Below, piece by piece: positions 35,904 to 44,210 of a DNA stretch of 64,000 nt. The stretch spans positions 8,208 to 72,207 of the forward strand of contig CAYWVF010000012.1 of assembly GCA_964461815.1 (NCBI GenBank). Reading direction: 5' to 3'. The notes below the pieces were generated by a model. The model was not told where the DNA came from and ran no database searches. It saw only the letters and a program-made list of their open reading frames with translations. A program made the position numbers and the translations under genes. How positions within the stretch are numbered: the first letter of the stretch is position 1; the number at the start of each line of letters is the position of its first letter. The DNA comes from JAAZBA01 sp964461815 (GTDB lineage: Bacteria; Bacillota; Clostridia; Oscillospirales; QAMX01).

Positions 35904-37484
35904 ATGAGTTTATATCAGGCATTATATCGCAAATATCGTCCGCAGCGCTTTGAGGATGTCTACGGTCAGGAACATATCACCTCAACGCTTGTAAATCAGC
36001 TTGTACACGATCAGGTCATGCATGCTTATATGTTCACCGGAACAAGAGGAACAGGTAAAACCACATGTGCAAAGCTTCTTGCCAGAGCTGTCAACTGCGA
36101 GCATCCTGTCAACGGAAGCCCCTGCAATGAGTGTCGTTCGTGCAGGAGCATAATCGAGGCGCACTCTATGGATGTCACGGAGCTTGACGCCGCATCGAAT
36201 ACAGGTGTTGATAATATACGTTCCATTCTCGACGAAACAGCCTATCCTCCATCCGAGTTGAAAAAGCGTGTTTATATTATAGATGAGGTCCACATGCTGT
36301 CTATCGGTGCTTTTAACGCATTGCTCAAAACATTGGAGGAGCCGCCGGAGTACGTGCTTTTTATCCTTGCCACGACAGAGATACAAAAAGTACCTGCAAC
36401 TATACTCTCACGTTGTCAACGTTTTGATTTTAGGAGAGTCGATGTACAGACACTTTCCGCAAATCTTCAAAAAATAATCGATGCCGAGGGCATTTCCATC
36501 ACACCGGAGGCTGTCGGTCTTATCGCAAGGCTCGGTGACGGCTCAGTTCGTGATTCGCTGTCTATTTTAGAGCGCTGCGTTTCCGAAGCCGGTGAAAAGA
36601 CGATCGAACTTGCAGATATCGAACGGTATTTCGGTATCGCCGATTTTATGAGTGTATATAACCTGTCAAAAAGCATTGCTTCATACGACACAGCGGAGGC
36701 TTTGAGAGTTTTGGATTCCGTTTACAGCTCAGGACGTGATATGCGCTCACTTGTATCAAATATACTGTCGCTTTTACGTGATACTCTTATATATAAGACT
36801 GCCGGAGAAGCATCTGCAACGCTTCTCTCCCCATCGACAGATATAAGCTCCGTTCAAACACTTTCGTCAATGCTTGATCGTGAACGAATAATACTCATCA
36901 TTGACAAATTCAGATCGGTTTTGTCTGAGCTTGGACGTACTGTGACTCCGAGACTGTCGATCGAGCTTGCTATCATAGAATTATGTAATCCGTCCAGCAT
37001 AACAGCTACAGGTGCAGCTGTACCCGATGCCCTTATCGCCAGACTCAATGCACTTGAATCGGCTGTAGCCTCAGGCTCAGCACCGATCGTGAAAAGAGAT
37101 GCTCCGCAAAAAAAGGTCGAGCCAATACCGGCTACCGCAGAGCACCCTGTTCATGCGCCGTTGCCTAAGGACGGTCTTTCTACCGCTCAGCTAAAGGATC
37201 TCACCGCTCGTCTTTCGGGGAAAATTCCACGTATTGCCGAGGTATATATAATCTCATCCGGATATGAGATCGACGGAAATAATCTCACAATATCTACCGA
37301 GGGAGATTTCGAACGTGAAATACTAAACGGCAGCGATGTCAAATCCGCCATCGCCGCCGCACTTAATGAAATGCTTGGTATTAAATTTAATATCTCCGTT
37401 AAAGCAGGTGACTCTGCCGATTCCTTCAGCGGATTTGACAGTATCATATCAAACGCTAAGGACAGTGGCATTGATGTAAAATAA
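35904..37484 (+). CDS. dnaX: DNA polymerase III subunits gamma/tau
   Basis: Clamp-loader ATPase. The 526 residues start MSLYQALYRKYRPQRFEDVYGQ at an ATG preceded by GGAG; an upstream in-frame extension of 56 codons exists but is SRP RNA, not coding. Walker A GTRGTGKTT (46-54), a zinc module with C65, C74, C77 and C80 (CNECRSC), DEVHMLS, ATTEIQKVPATILSRCQRFDF sensor 1/SRC motif, and a C-terminal tau-like domain after about 375. The 3' end is convergent with nrdG (2 bp between stops). Confidence 0.96.
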   Translation: MSLYQALYRKYRPQRFEDVYGQEHITSTLVNQLVHDQVMHAYMFTGTRGTGKTTCAKLLARAVNCEHPVNGSPCNECRSCRSIIEAHSMDVTELDAASNTGVDNIRSILDETAYPPSELKKRVYIIDEVHMLSIGAFNALLKTLEEPPEYVLFILATTEIQKVPATILSRCQRFDFRRVDVQTLSANLQKIIDAEGISITPEAVGLIARLGDGSVRDSLSILERCVSEAGEKTIELADIERYFGIADFMSVYNLSKSIASYDTAEALRVLDSVYSSGRDMRSLVSNILSLLRDTLIYKTAGEASATLLSPSTDISSVQTLSSMLDRERIILIIDKFRSVLSELGRTVTPRLSIELAIIELCNPSSITATGAAVPDALIARLNALESAVASGSAPIVKRDAPQKKVEPIPATAEHPVHAPLPKDGLSTAQLKDLTARLSGKIPRIAEVYIISSGYEIDGNNLTISTEGDFEREILNGSDVKSAIAAALNEMLGIKFNISVKAGDSADSFSGFDSIISNAKDSGIDVK

Positions 37485-37486
37485 AA

Positions 37487-37996
37487 TCACCATCGCCCGG
37501 AATCATCTATTACGACGCTCCCATTTTGGAGCGTCTTTTTTACATTGATTATCCTCTGATTCTCCGACCCTCTGAATTTCAAATCCAGATTTCGTCGTGA
37601 TTTGATAAACGGGCCGTCAACGATAACATCGGCAAGCTCAATGAGGCTGTTTACAGTCTCATTATTCATCGTCAAAAGCTTTTCAAATTCATATCCCGTA
37701 TATATTGCCAGCTCCAGACCTCTGCTTTTTATCAACCTTGCCAGCTCGACAAGTCCCTCAGCCTGACAAAACGGTTCTCCGCCCGTAAACGTCACTCCCC
37801 TGACGAGAGGATTAGAACATATTTTTTCAAAAACAGCCGCAATATCCATCTCATATCCGCCATCAAAGTCCCACGACTGTGGATTGTGACAGCCCTCACA
37901 GTGATGCGGACAACCCTGTGTGAATACAGCTACTCTGATACCGGGACCGTCAACGATAGAATCGCCGACGAGCCCCGCAAGTCTTAATTTTCCCAT
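37487..37996 (-). CDS. nrdG: Anaerobic ribonucleotide reductase activating protein
   Basis: Radical SAM activase that installs the glycyl radical in NrdD. 169 residues with the cluster motif CPHHCEGC (Cx3Cx2C: C29, C33, C36), VTFTGGEPFCQAEGL and a C-terminal ADVIVDGPFIKSRRNLDLKF typical of NrdG. It follows nrdD by 3 bp. The terminator of the convergent dnaX gene lies inside its 3' end. Confidence 0.96.
   Translation of the reverse strand: MGKLRLAGLVGDSIVDGPGIRVAVFTQGCPHHCEGCHNPQSWDFDGGYEMDIAAVFEKICSNPLVRGVTFTGGEPFCQAEGLVELARLIKSRGLELAIYTGYEFEKLLTMNNETVNSLIELADVIVDGPFIKSRRNLDLKFRGSENQRIINVKKTLQNGSVVIDDSGRW
37514..37541 (+). terminator. dnaX terminator located inside nrdG
   Basis: 8-bp GC-rich stem (GACGCTCC / GGAGCGTC), 6-nt loop and six T, on the plus strand 30 bases past the dnaX stop. 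The element lies within the nrdG coding sequence near its end. Confidence 0.9.
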
Positions 37997-37999
37997 TTT

Positions 38000-40315
38000 T
38001 TACATAGAGTGCTTAACTCTGTCTCTTTCTTCGGCACGTTTTGCATCGTTGAAAGAATCAAGTGTTCCTACAAGATAGCCTGTAATTCGTCTGATCCTCT
38101 CAAAGCCTACTCCGCCCTCATTCTCATGACGTCCGCACTTCGGGCATTCCTCACCGATTATACCATTGTAACCGCAGATCGGATCTCTGTCTACAGGATG
38201 GTTTATAGAGCCATAGCCCACTCCAAGCTCCTTCATTGCACGTACAACGGATTCGAAAGCCTCTACGTTATTTGCAGTATCACCGTCAAGCTCTACATAT
38301 GTGATATGTCCGGCATTTGTCAATGCATGATACGGTGCTTCTATCTTGATCTTATCATATACTGAGATGTTATAATACACCGGGATATGGAAGCTGTTTG
38401 TATAGTATTCTCTGTCCGTAACGCCTGGAATTATTCCGTACTTTTTCTTATCTATCTTTACAAAGCGTCCGGAAAGTCCTTCAGCAGGTGTTGCAAGCAG
38501 TGTGAAATTCATTCTTGTTTCCTGTGACTTTCTGTCAAGAAAATCTCTCATAAAGCTGATGATCTCTATACCGAGTACACGTGATTCCTCACTCTCGCCA
38601 TGATGCTTGCCTGTAAGCGCTACGAGAGTCTCCGCGAGTCCGATAAAGCCGACTGACAGTGTTCCGTGCTTGAGTACCTCTCCTACCGTATCTCCGATAT
38701 TAAGCTTTTCGGAGTCTATCCATACTCCCTGTCCCATGAGGAAGCGATAATTACGCACCTTTTTTGCTGCCTGGATCTTATAGCGGTCAAGAAGCTGCTT
38801 ACAGCAAAGCTCCATCTTACGTTCCAGCTCTTCAAAGAACCAATCAAGGTTTTTATTAGCCTTTATAGCGATTCTCGGAAGATTTACCGTAGTAAAGCTG
38901 AGATTTCCACGTCCGAAGGTGATCTCTCTTGTCGGATCATATACATTGCCTATAACTCTCGTGCGGCATCCCATATATGCTACCTCTGTTTCGGGATGAC
39001 CGGGCTTATAATATTTGTAGTTGAACGGTGCATCAATGAATGAGAAGTTGGGGAACAGTCTCTTTGCACTTACTTTACATGCGAGCTTGAACAGATCGTA
39101 GTTCGGGTCGCCCTCGTTATAGTTGATGCCCTCTTTGACCTTAAATATCTGAATAGGATATATCGGTGTCTCGCCGTTTCCGAGTCCTGCTTCTGTTGCA
39201 AGCAGCAGGTTACGAACTACCATTCGTCCCTCAGAGCTTATATCTGTACCATAGTTAAGAGATGAGAACGGTACCTGTGCACCTGCACGGCTGTGCATTG
39301 TATTGAGATTATGTATCAGCGCTTCCATCGCCTGATATGTTGCACGGTCTACTTCCTTTGCTGTATAGGACTTTGCAAATGTACGTATCTTCTGATATAC
39401 CTCTTCGTCCAGCTTGAACAGCTCCGCTTCAAGTGCATCGTAGGCTTCGTTTCCGTCGAGCATCGGATACTCGCCTTTTTCCTCCCAGATATTCTTTATC
39501 GCACTGTATACTTCATCTGAATCCATTTCATACTCAGGTGCAAGAATGCTCATCGCCTTTGCAAAATTGCGAGCATACAGCTTACGATATGTCTTACGAA
39601 CGCCGACTGTCATTGCAAAATCAAAATTAGGTATAGACTGTCCGCCATGCTGGTCGTTCTGATTTGCCTGAATAGTGATACATGCAAGTGCCGCATAGCT
39701 CTGAATATCATTCGGCTCACGAAGATAGCCATGACCGGTTGAAAATCCACCCTTGAACAGCTTGAGCAGATCGATCTGGCAGCAGGTCGTAGTCAGAGCA
39801 TAAAAATCAAAATCATGGATATGGATGTCACCCTCACTGTGAGCCTTAGCCTGCTCTGTCGTGAGAAGAGATTTAAGATAATAATCCTTTGCACCCTCTG
39901 TGCCGTATTTAAGCATCACGCCCATAGGATTATCGCCATCTATATTCGCATTATCACGCTTCATATCGCTGTCTGTAGCATCTGAAAATGTAAGCTCGTC
40001 ATATATTTTCATAAGACGTGTATTCAGCTCTCTTGTGCGTGTTCTCTCTGCACGGTACAGGATGTACTTTCTTGCTACGAAAGCATAGCCTGATTCCATA
40101 AGCACGTTTTCAACCATATCCTGTATATCCTCGACGCCCGGAGCTTCATTTCCGAACTTTGCAAGGAGCTTATCCTCTACATCCTTTGCAAGCTTGTCAC
40201 ATACAGCACGGTCATATCTTCCGCACGCCTGCATAGCTTTATCTATGGCAACTGCGATTTTTTCGATACTGTAATCAACCTTTCGACCGTCTCTTTTAAT
40301 AATACTGTTAAACAT
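38000..40315 (-). CDS. nrdD: Anaerobic (class III) ribonucleoside-triphosphate reductase
   Basis: Oxygen-sensitive reductase supplying dNTPs. 771 residues from the ATG at 40315, which has GGAGG 10 nt upstream (a longer frame to 40357 is unlikely). Parts: N-terminal ATP-cone (IIKRDGRKVDYSIEKIAVAI to about 95), catalytic barrel with TTCCQIDLLKLFKGGFSTGHG and HNLNTMHSRAGAQVPFSSLN, a C-terminal zinc site (DRDPICGYNG, CPKCGRHE) and the glycyl-radical motif RRITGYLVGTL. Regulated by NrdR: two boxes overlap the promoter (see 40386-40438). Confidence 0.97.
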   Translation of the reverse strand: MFNSIIKRDGRKVDYSIEKIAVAIDKAMQACGRYDRAVCDKLAKDVEDKLLAKFGNEAPGVEDIQDMVENVLMESGYAFVARKYILYRAERTRTRELNTRLMKIYDELTFSDATDSDMKRDNANIDGDNPMGVMLKYGTEGAKDYYLKSLLTTEQAKAHSEGDIHIHDFDFYALTTTCCQIDLLKLFKGGFSTGHGYLREPNDIQSYAALACITIQANQNDQHGGQSIPNFDFAMTVGVRKTYRKLYARNFAKAMSILAPEYEMDSDEVYSAIKNIWEEKGEYPMLDGNEAYDALEAELFKLDEEVYQKIRTFAKSYTAKEVDRATYQAMEALIHNLNTMHSRAGAQVPFSSLNYGTDISSEGRMVVRNLLLATEAGLGNGETPIYPIQIFKVKEGINYNEGDPNYDLFKLACKVSAKRLFPNFSFIDAPFNYKYYKPGHPETEVAYMGCRTRVIGNVYDPTREITFGRGNLSFTTVNLPRIAIKANKNLDWFFEELERKMELCCKQLLDRYKIQAAKKVRNYRFLMGQGVWIDSEKLNIGDTVGEVLKHGTLSVGFIGLAETLVALTGKHHGESEESRVLGIEIISFMRDFLDRKSQETRMNFTLLATPAEGLSGRFVKIDKKKYGIIPGVTDREYYTNSFHIPVYYNISVYDKIKIEAPYHALTNAGHITYVELDGDTANNVEAFESVVRAMKELGVGYGSINHPVDRDPICGYNGIIGEECPKCGRHENEGGVGFERIRRITGYLVGTLDSFNDAKRAEERDRVKHSM

Positions 40316-40385
40316 TTGTACCAATCCTCCGTCTTGAGGCCGACTGTATCCACTCAAAAAACAGGCTGTTTTGCTTCAGTCAACC

Positions 40386-40438
40386 ACACTATATGTTGTT
40401 AATGACATAAGTTTACCACACTACATATAGTTTGTCAA
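40386..40438 (-). promoter_or_regulatory. nrdD promoter overlapped by two NrdR boxes
   Basis: Two 16-bp boxes, ACACTATATGTTGTTA (40386-40401) and ACACTACATATAGTTT (40418-40433), resemble the NrdR consensus acaCwATATwGtgt and are spaced 32 bp start-to-start, three helical turns, as known for NrdR operators. A minus-strand TTGACA (40438-40433), 17-bp spacer and TAAACT form the promoter, so box 2 lies directly against the -35. NrdR bound here should block transcription of nrdD-nrdG when dNTP/dATP is high. Confidence 0.85.
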
Positions 40439-40574
40439 CACATAATTACTACTATTTTTTATTATTTACTATTTTGGTATAAATTGACGAATATCAATGT
40501 GCCCCGTGTAGCGTTCTAACCAAATGAGTAATAGCGGTCTATATTTTGAAATTTAAAAAAATATAAATTAGGGG

Positions 40575-40603
40575 TTGACAAACGGTGTAAAGTGTAGTAT
40601 AAT
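40575..40603 (+). promoter_or_regulatory. Promoter of the tRNA-Met/Glu/Val cluster
   Basis: Consensus TTGACA (40575-40580), 17-bp spacer, TATAAT (40598-40603), 54 bp upstream of the first tRNA. Confidence 0.9.
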
Positions 40604-40657
40604 AATCAGCGTTGTCGAGTGAATTAAGTTATTGAAAAGCTTGACAGACAATAATGT

Positions 40658-40734
40658 GGCGGCATAGCTCAGCTGGCTAGAGCATACGGTTCATACCCGT
40701 ACGGTCGTGGGTTCAAGTCCAACTGCCGCTACCA
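40658..40734 (+). tRNA. tRNA-Met (CAT)
   Basis: Complete cloverleaf with encoded CCA. Anticodon stem TACGG/CCGTA with loop TTCATAC gives anticodon CAT; T-arm GTGGGTTCAAGTCCAAC. The anticodon stem lacks the three G-C pairs of initiator tRNA, so this is an elongator Met. First acceptor pair is G-U. Confidence 0.95.
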
Positions 40735-40740
40735 TTTTTT

Positions 40741-40815
40741 GGCCCGTTGGTCAAGCGGTTAAGACACCGCCCTTTCACGGCGGTAACACGAGTTCGATTC
40801 TCGTACGGGTCACCA
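40741..40815 (+). tRNA. tRNA-Glu (TTC)
   Basis: Cloverleaf with encoded CCA; anticodon stem CCGCC/GGCGG with loop CTTTCAC gives anticodon TTC. T-arm ACGAGTTCGATTCTCGT. Starts 6 bp after the tRNA-Met; second acceptor pair is a G-U wobble. Confidence 0.95.
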
Positions 40816-40818
40816 ATT

Positions 40819-40853
40819 AAAACTCTACTGATAAGTAGAGTTTTAATTCTTTT
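40819..40853 (+). terminator. Terminator-like hairpin after tRNA-Glu
   Basis: 11-bp perfect stem (AAAACTCTACT / AGTAGAGTTTT), 4-nt loop, then a T-rich tail (AATTCTTTTT). It lies 4 bp after tRNA-Glu and before tRNA-Val, so it may attenuate or process the cluster. Confidence 0.75.
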
Positions 40854-40871
40854 TCATATCTGTTAGTTTTC

Positions 40872-40948
40872 GGAGATGTAGCTCAGCTGGTCAGAGCGTA
40901 CGGTTCACATCCGTAAGGTCGTGGGTTCGAGCCCCTCCATCTCCACCA
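40872..40948 (+). tRNA. tRNA-Val (CAC)
   Basis: Acceptor GGAGATG/CATCTCC is fully paired; anticodon stem TACGG/CCGTA with loop TTCACAT gives anticodon CAC. Encoded CCA. Confidence 0.95.
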
Positions 40949-40950
40949 TA

Positions 40951-40991
40951 AAGAAGCACCTTTTGTCTGCCGTACAAAAGGTGCTTCTTTT
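40951..40991 (+). terminator. Strong terminator after tRNA-Val
   Basis: 16-bp perfect stem (AAGAAGCACCTTTTGT / ACAAAAGGTGCTTCTT) with 7-nt loop, followed by T's. Confidence 0.9.
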
Positions 40992-40996
40992 CAACT

Positions 40997-41140
40997 AAAT
41001 CCGCCCTTGCGGACGGAATAAATCCACTTACAGTGGATGAAATCACTTTGTGATGAAATCAAACTTCGTTGGAAGAAGGACGGATTTAATTTCATCTGCG
41101 AAGCGGATTTCATCCGAGTGAGGCGAGGGTTTCATTGAGA
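40997..41140. repeat. Hairpin-rich repeat element (MITE/REP-like)
   Basis: An outer near-perfect inverted repeat (AAATCCGCCCTT 40997-41008 with AAGGACGGATTT 41076-41087) encloses a string of tiny hairpins: TCCGCccttGCGGA, ATCCACttacaGTGGAT and ATCACtttGTGAT. It continues with a further G+A-rich stretch to about 41140 (CTGCGAAGCGG, CCGAGTGAGGCGAGG). No ORF. Similar chained-hairpin repeats are, as I recall, frequent between genes in Oscillospiraceae genomes. Only one copy is in this window. Confidence 0.75.
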
Positions 41141-41179
41141 AGTGATTGGTATACTCTTCAATTTTCTTTGTTTTGTCTA

Positions 41180-41262
41180 CGCACTGTTATATAGCTCTTT
41201 CGCAGCTCATGGCATCGGTTTTTGACACTTCTCAACCGATACCATGTTTTTGATATAGTGCG
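41180..41262. repeat. Long imperfect inverted repeat upstream of the bce-like operon
   Basis: Outer arms CGCACT (41180-41185) / AGTGCG (41257-41262) enclose an inner stem ATGGcATCGGTT / AACCGATaCCAT (41209-41245) with one C-A mismatch. As a unit about 83 bp long, lying between the hairpin repeat and the operator. No ORF. Confidence 0.7.
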
Positions 41263-41288
41263 ACTACCCGATCATCATTTACAGATAG

Positions 41289-41337
41289 ATACTTACAACG
41301 ATTGTAAGTATTATTTATCGCATTTTTGTGCTATCAT
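41289..41337 (+). promoter_or_regulatory. Perfect inverted-repeat operator and candidate -10 of the bce-like operon
   Basis: Ten perfectly paired bases on each side of CGA: ATACTTACAA (41289-41298) and TTGTAAGTAT (41302-41311). This resembles BceR-type sites (TnACA-N4-TGTnA), and the response regulator of that type is encoded 3 kb downstream. A candidate -10 TATCAT lies at 41332-41337 with no good -35, as expected for an activated promoter. Confidence 0.75.
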
Positions 41338-41365
41338 TTAATTACAAATGATAGGAGGTATTCAT

Positions 41366-42133
41366 ATGAAGCCCATTTTGAATATTGAGAATTTAACGAA
41401 GGTCTACGGGAACGTACCGAACCAAACGAAAGCATTAAATGGTATCACCTTTCAGGTAATGCAGGGAGAGTTTCTCGGCATTATGGGCAGTAGTGGTTCC
41501 GGCAAGTCCACACTGCTCAACTGCATTGCAACTGTGATCCGACCTACAGGAGGCAGCATCCTGGTAGAAAACGATGATCTTATATCTCTCAACGGAAAAG
41601 CCCTCGCAGAGTATCGTGGCAAGAAGATCGGATATCTGTTTCAGAACTTCGAGCTGCTTGATAATCTGACAGGACGTGAAAATATACTGCTTCCCGCTTT
41701 CCTGCACAATGTATCTGAAAAAGAGGGCTGTCGAAGGCTCGAGCAACTAGCAGAATATCTTGAGATCACAGATGTTATTGACAAATCGCCTCAAAAGATG
41801 TCCGGCGGTCAAAGGCAGCGCGTTGCGCTGGCACGAGCATTGATCCTAAACCCCAAAATGGTACTTGCTGACGAGCCCACCGGGGCACTTGATTCCAAAA
41901 ACGCACGTAATATAATGAAAAAGCTATCCGATCTAAATCACGACGATCACACAACTATTCTTATGGTCACACACGATTCCAATGCCGCAAGCTTTTGCAA
42001 GCGCATCCTTTTCATCCAGGACGGTGTGATATTTCACGAGCTTCGTCGAGGTGATGAAAATCAACAGGCATTTTACGAGCGCATTCTGAAGGTAATAGCT
42101 CAGCTGGGAGGTGGCAGCTCCAATGTTCTCTAA
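41366..42133 (+). CDS. BceA-like antimicrobial-peptide ABC transporter ATPase
   Basis: 255-residue ATPase: Walker A GSSGSGKST (41-49), the FtsE/LolD-type KKIGYLFQNFELLDNLT, signature MSGGQRQRVALARAL, Walker B VLADEPTGALD and H-loop VTHDS. ATG at 41366 is preceded by AGGAGG 7 nt upstream. Partner of the next-gene FtsX-type permease (11-nt overlap). BceAB-type modules detect and resist cell-wall antibiotics such as bacitracin. Confidence 0.92.
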   Translation: MKPILNIENLTKVYGNVPNQTKALNGITFQVMQGEFLGIMGSSGSGKSTLLNCIATVIRPTGGSILVENDDLISLNGKALAEYRGKKIGYLFQNFELLDNLTGRENILLPAFLHNVSEKEGCRRLEQLAEYLEITDVIDKSPQKMSGGQRQRVALARALILNPKMVLADEPTGALDSKNARNIMKKLSDLNHDDHTTILMVTHDSNAASFCKRILFIQDGVIFHELRRGDENQQAFYERILKVIAQLGGGSSNVL

Positions 42134-44195
42134 TCTGATTTTTCGTAATAGCCGACGCAGCAGAAAGGAAAACAGCCTGTTTTTCAGCTCCCTTGTAATT
42201 TCCGTTATCGCCTTTTATATGATACTGTCTATATCCACTCAAGATGTTATGATATTTCTGAAGAAAATGGAGAGTAATGCAGTAGATAAGCTATTGCTGA
42301 TGATACCAATATTTTTTGCCGCAACGCTTTTCATTCTGTTCTTTTTGATCTATTTTGCATGTAAATATCAGTTTGAGCAAAGACGTCACGAATTTGGTGT
42401 CTATCTTATGCTCGGAATGCGTAGAAGAAAGCTGTTCGGTATGCTTCTGGCAGAGGATCTTCTGACAGATATCCTGGCGTTGCTTATCGGATTGCCTGTC
42501 GGCATAGGACTTTCTGAAATCGTCAGTCTTGTCACCGCAAAGCTTGTAGGTATGGGTATCATAGGTCACCGTTTTTCCATATCTTACTTTGCTGTCATAT
42601 GGACACTTATAGGCTTCCTCGGTATCAATCTTATGGCACTTTTAATCCTGAGCGGACGGATCAGTCGTCAGGAGATCGGTGCATTGTTATCCAAGCCAAA
42701 CGTCCATTCAAAAAAGCAAATGTCCCCTGTCATCTACGGTCTGTCTGCCGTATGTGGAAGTGTGATGCTCATATCAGCCTATGTCATGGCTATCAGCGGA
42801 CTCTCATGGACAAATATAATCATGATGGCATTGACTCTTTTTCTTGGTCTATTCGGCACTATGCTGCTTTTCTACGGAATGCGTACATTAATCGCTATGA
42901 TCGTCAAAAAAGGCAAAAAAGACCGACAGCTTCACGTATTTACATTCCGTCAAATACAGGAGAACGTCATTAATCAATCATGCTCTATGGCTATCAGCTC
43001 TCTTATGATCCTTGCGGCACTATGCTGCTTTGGTGCAGGTGTGGGAATCGCATTATCAAATGATCGATCTGCCGATCACGCTATAGACTACACCTTTATA
43101 GATAGAACGACCGAAGATCCGACACAGGTTTTATCCAATATACAAAGCGAATTGAACGAGGCGGGATTGATCGACCGATTTTCGGAGCTTTTTGAGATGA
43201 GAGTCGGGAATATTTACACTACTGGGGATTACAGCAGTGCATTCAACATGAACGCTGTTATCGACTTGCTTCATGAGCTGCCGCAATCGGAAACTCGTGA
43301 TGTACTTTTGAACAATTTCAGCTATGTGACATATCCTTATTTGATCTGTTTGTCCGACTACAATCACTTATTGGAGCTATCTGGTAAGCCATGTCTGAAA
43401 TTAAGAGATAACGAAGCGGCGATTTACATGGACGCCGACTTTACAAATAACAACCAAACCGCAATGATAAATGATATACTCACAAAGGAGCCGGAAACCA
43501 AGCTTGTCGGCGACCCCATTCATCTTGTCGGAGAGGTACAGTCTTCAAATCTTATTACAGATCGTTCAATTTCTCTATCCTTTGCGCTGATCCTTTCAGA
43601 CGATGTATTTCTTCGTTATACTCATGAAACGTACTTTACATATATAAACGCCGTACTAAACAAGCAGCTCACAGAAGAAAACGGAATGATCATCGCCTAC
43701 TCCGAGCTGAATGAAAAGCTGGATAATATCGATATCGAGTACGAAAGCTATCTTCAAAATATGGGGCGGCAGCTGTTCTACACCGTAGCTGCAAGCTGTA
43801 TCACTCTCTATCTTGCAGCTATCTTCATGGTCGTTGCAAATACTATCATAGGTGTTCAGTTCCTTATGAATCAGCAGAGCTCAGAACGCAGATATCGGAC
43901 GCTTATCCGTCTCGGAGCTACTCACGATGTGCTCAGTCGCTCTGTCAAAAAACAGGTCGCATGGTTTATGGGGCTTCCCGTATTTGTTGCAGCTGTCAGC
44001 AGCATGTTTGGTGTCAGAGCACTGTTTACTGGAATACTCTCAGCCGGGTCTCGCGGAATGATATCTGAAATGCTGTTTATATCTGCCGCTATAATTTTGC
44101 TACTTTGTGTGATAGAATATATTTATACGAGAGTGGTCATGCGTTCCGGTGATAGATATCTTCTGACATTGATGCAGCCACAGAGAGAAGAATAA
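42123..44195 (+). CDS. BceB-like ABC transporter permease
   Basis: 690 residues with the BceB layout: N-terminal helices (SLFFSSLVISVIAFYMILSI), a helix cluster, a large extracellular segment between about 310 and 540 (sensor domain), and C-terminal FtsX-type helices (TLYLAAIFMVVANTIIGVQF, IIAAIILLLCVIEYIYTRVV region). The RRHEFGVYLMLGM and SERRYRTLIRLGATHDVL loops are typical of the FtsX domain. ATG at 42123 fits the GGGAGG site inside the bceA end. The extracellular domain determines which peptide is sensed; not predictable here. Confidence 0.92.
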   Translation: MFSNLIFRNSRRSRKENSLFFSSLVISVIAFYMILSISTQDVMIFLKKMESNAVDKLLLMIPIFFAATLFILFFLIYFACKYQFEQRRHEFGVYLMLGMRRRKLFGMLLAEDLLTDILALLIGLPVGIGLSEIVSLVTAKLVGMGIIGHRFSISYFAVIWTLIGFLGINLMALLILSGRISRQEIGALLSKPNVHSKKQMSPVIYGLSAVCGSVMLISAYVMAISGLSWTNIIMMALTLFLGLFGTMLLFYGMRTLIAMIVKKGKKDRQLHVFTFRQIQENVINQSCSMAISSLMILAALCCFGAGVGIALSNDRSADHAIDYTFIDRTTEDPTQVLSNIQSELNEAGLIDRFSELFEMRVGNIYTTGDYSSAFNMNAVIDLLHELPQSETRDVLLNNFSYVTYPYLICLSDYNHLLELSGKPCLKLRDNEAAIYMDADFTNNNQTAMINDILTKEPETKLVGDPIHLVGEVQSSNLITDRSISLSFALILSDDVFLRYTHETYFTYINAVLNKQLTEENGMIIAYSELNEKLDNIDIEYESYLQNMGRQLFYTVAASCITLYLAAIFMVVANTIIGVQFLMNQQSSERRYRTLIRLGATHDVLSRSVKKQVAWFMGLPVFVAAVSSMFGVRALFTGILSAGSRGMISEMLFISAAIILLLCVIEYIYTRVVMRSGDRYLLTLMQPQREE

Positions 44196-44210
44196 CGAGG
44201 AGGCTTTGCC

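Noticed and set aside
40997..41140. CRISPR-like array
   Set aside because: The units are inverted mini-hairpins of different sequence with no constant direct repeat and no equal spacers.
41348..41365. Upstream ATG at 41348 for the bceA-like gene
   Set aside because: The AGGAGG site lies between the two ATGs and is at correct spacing for the second, 41366.
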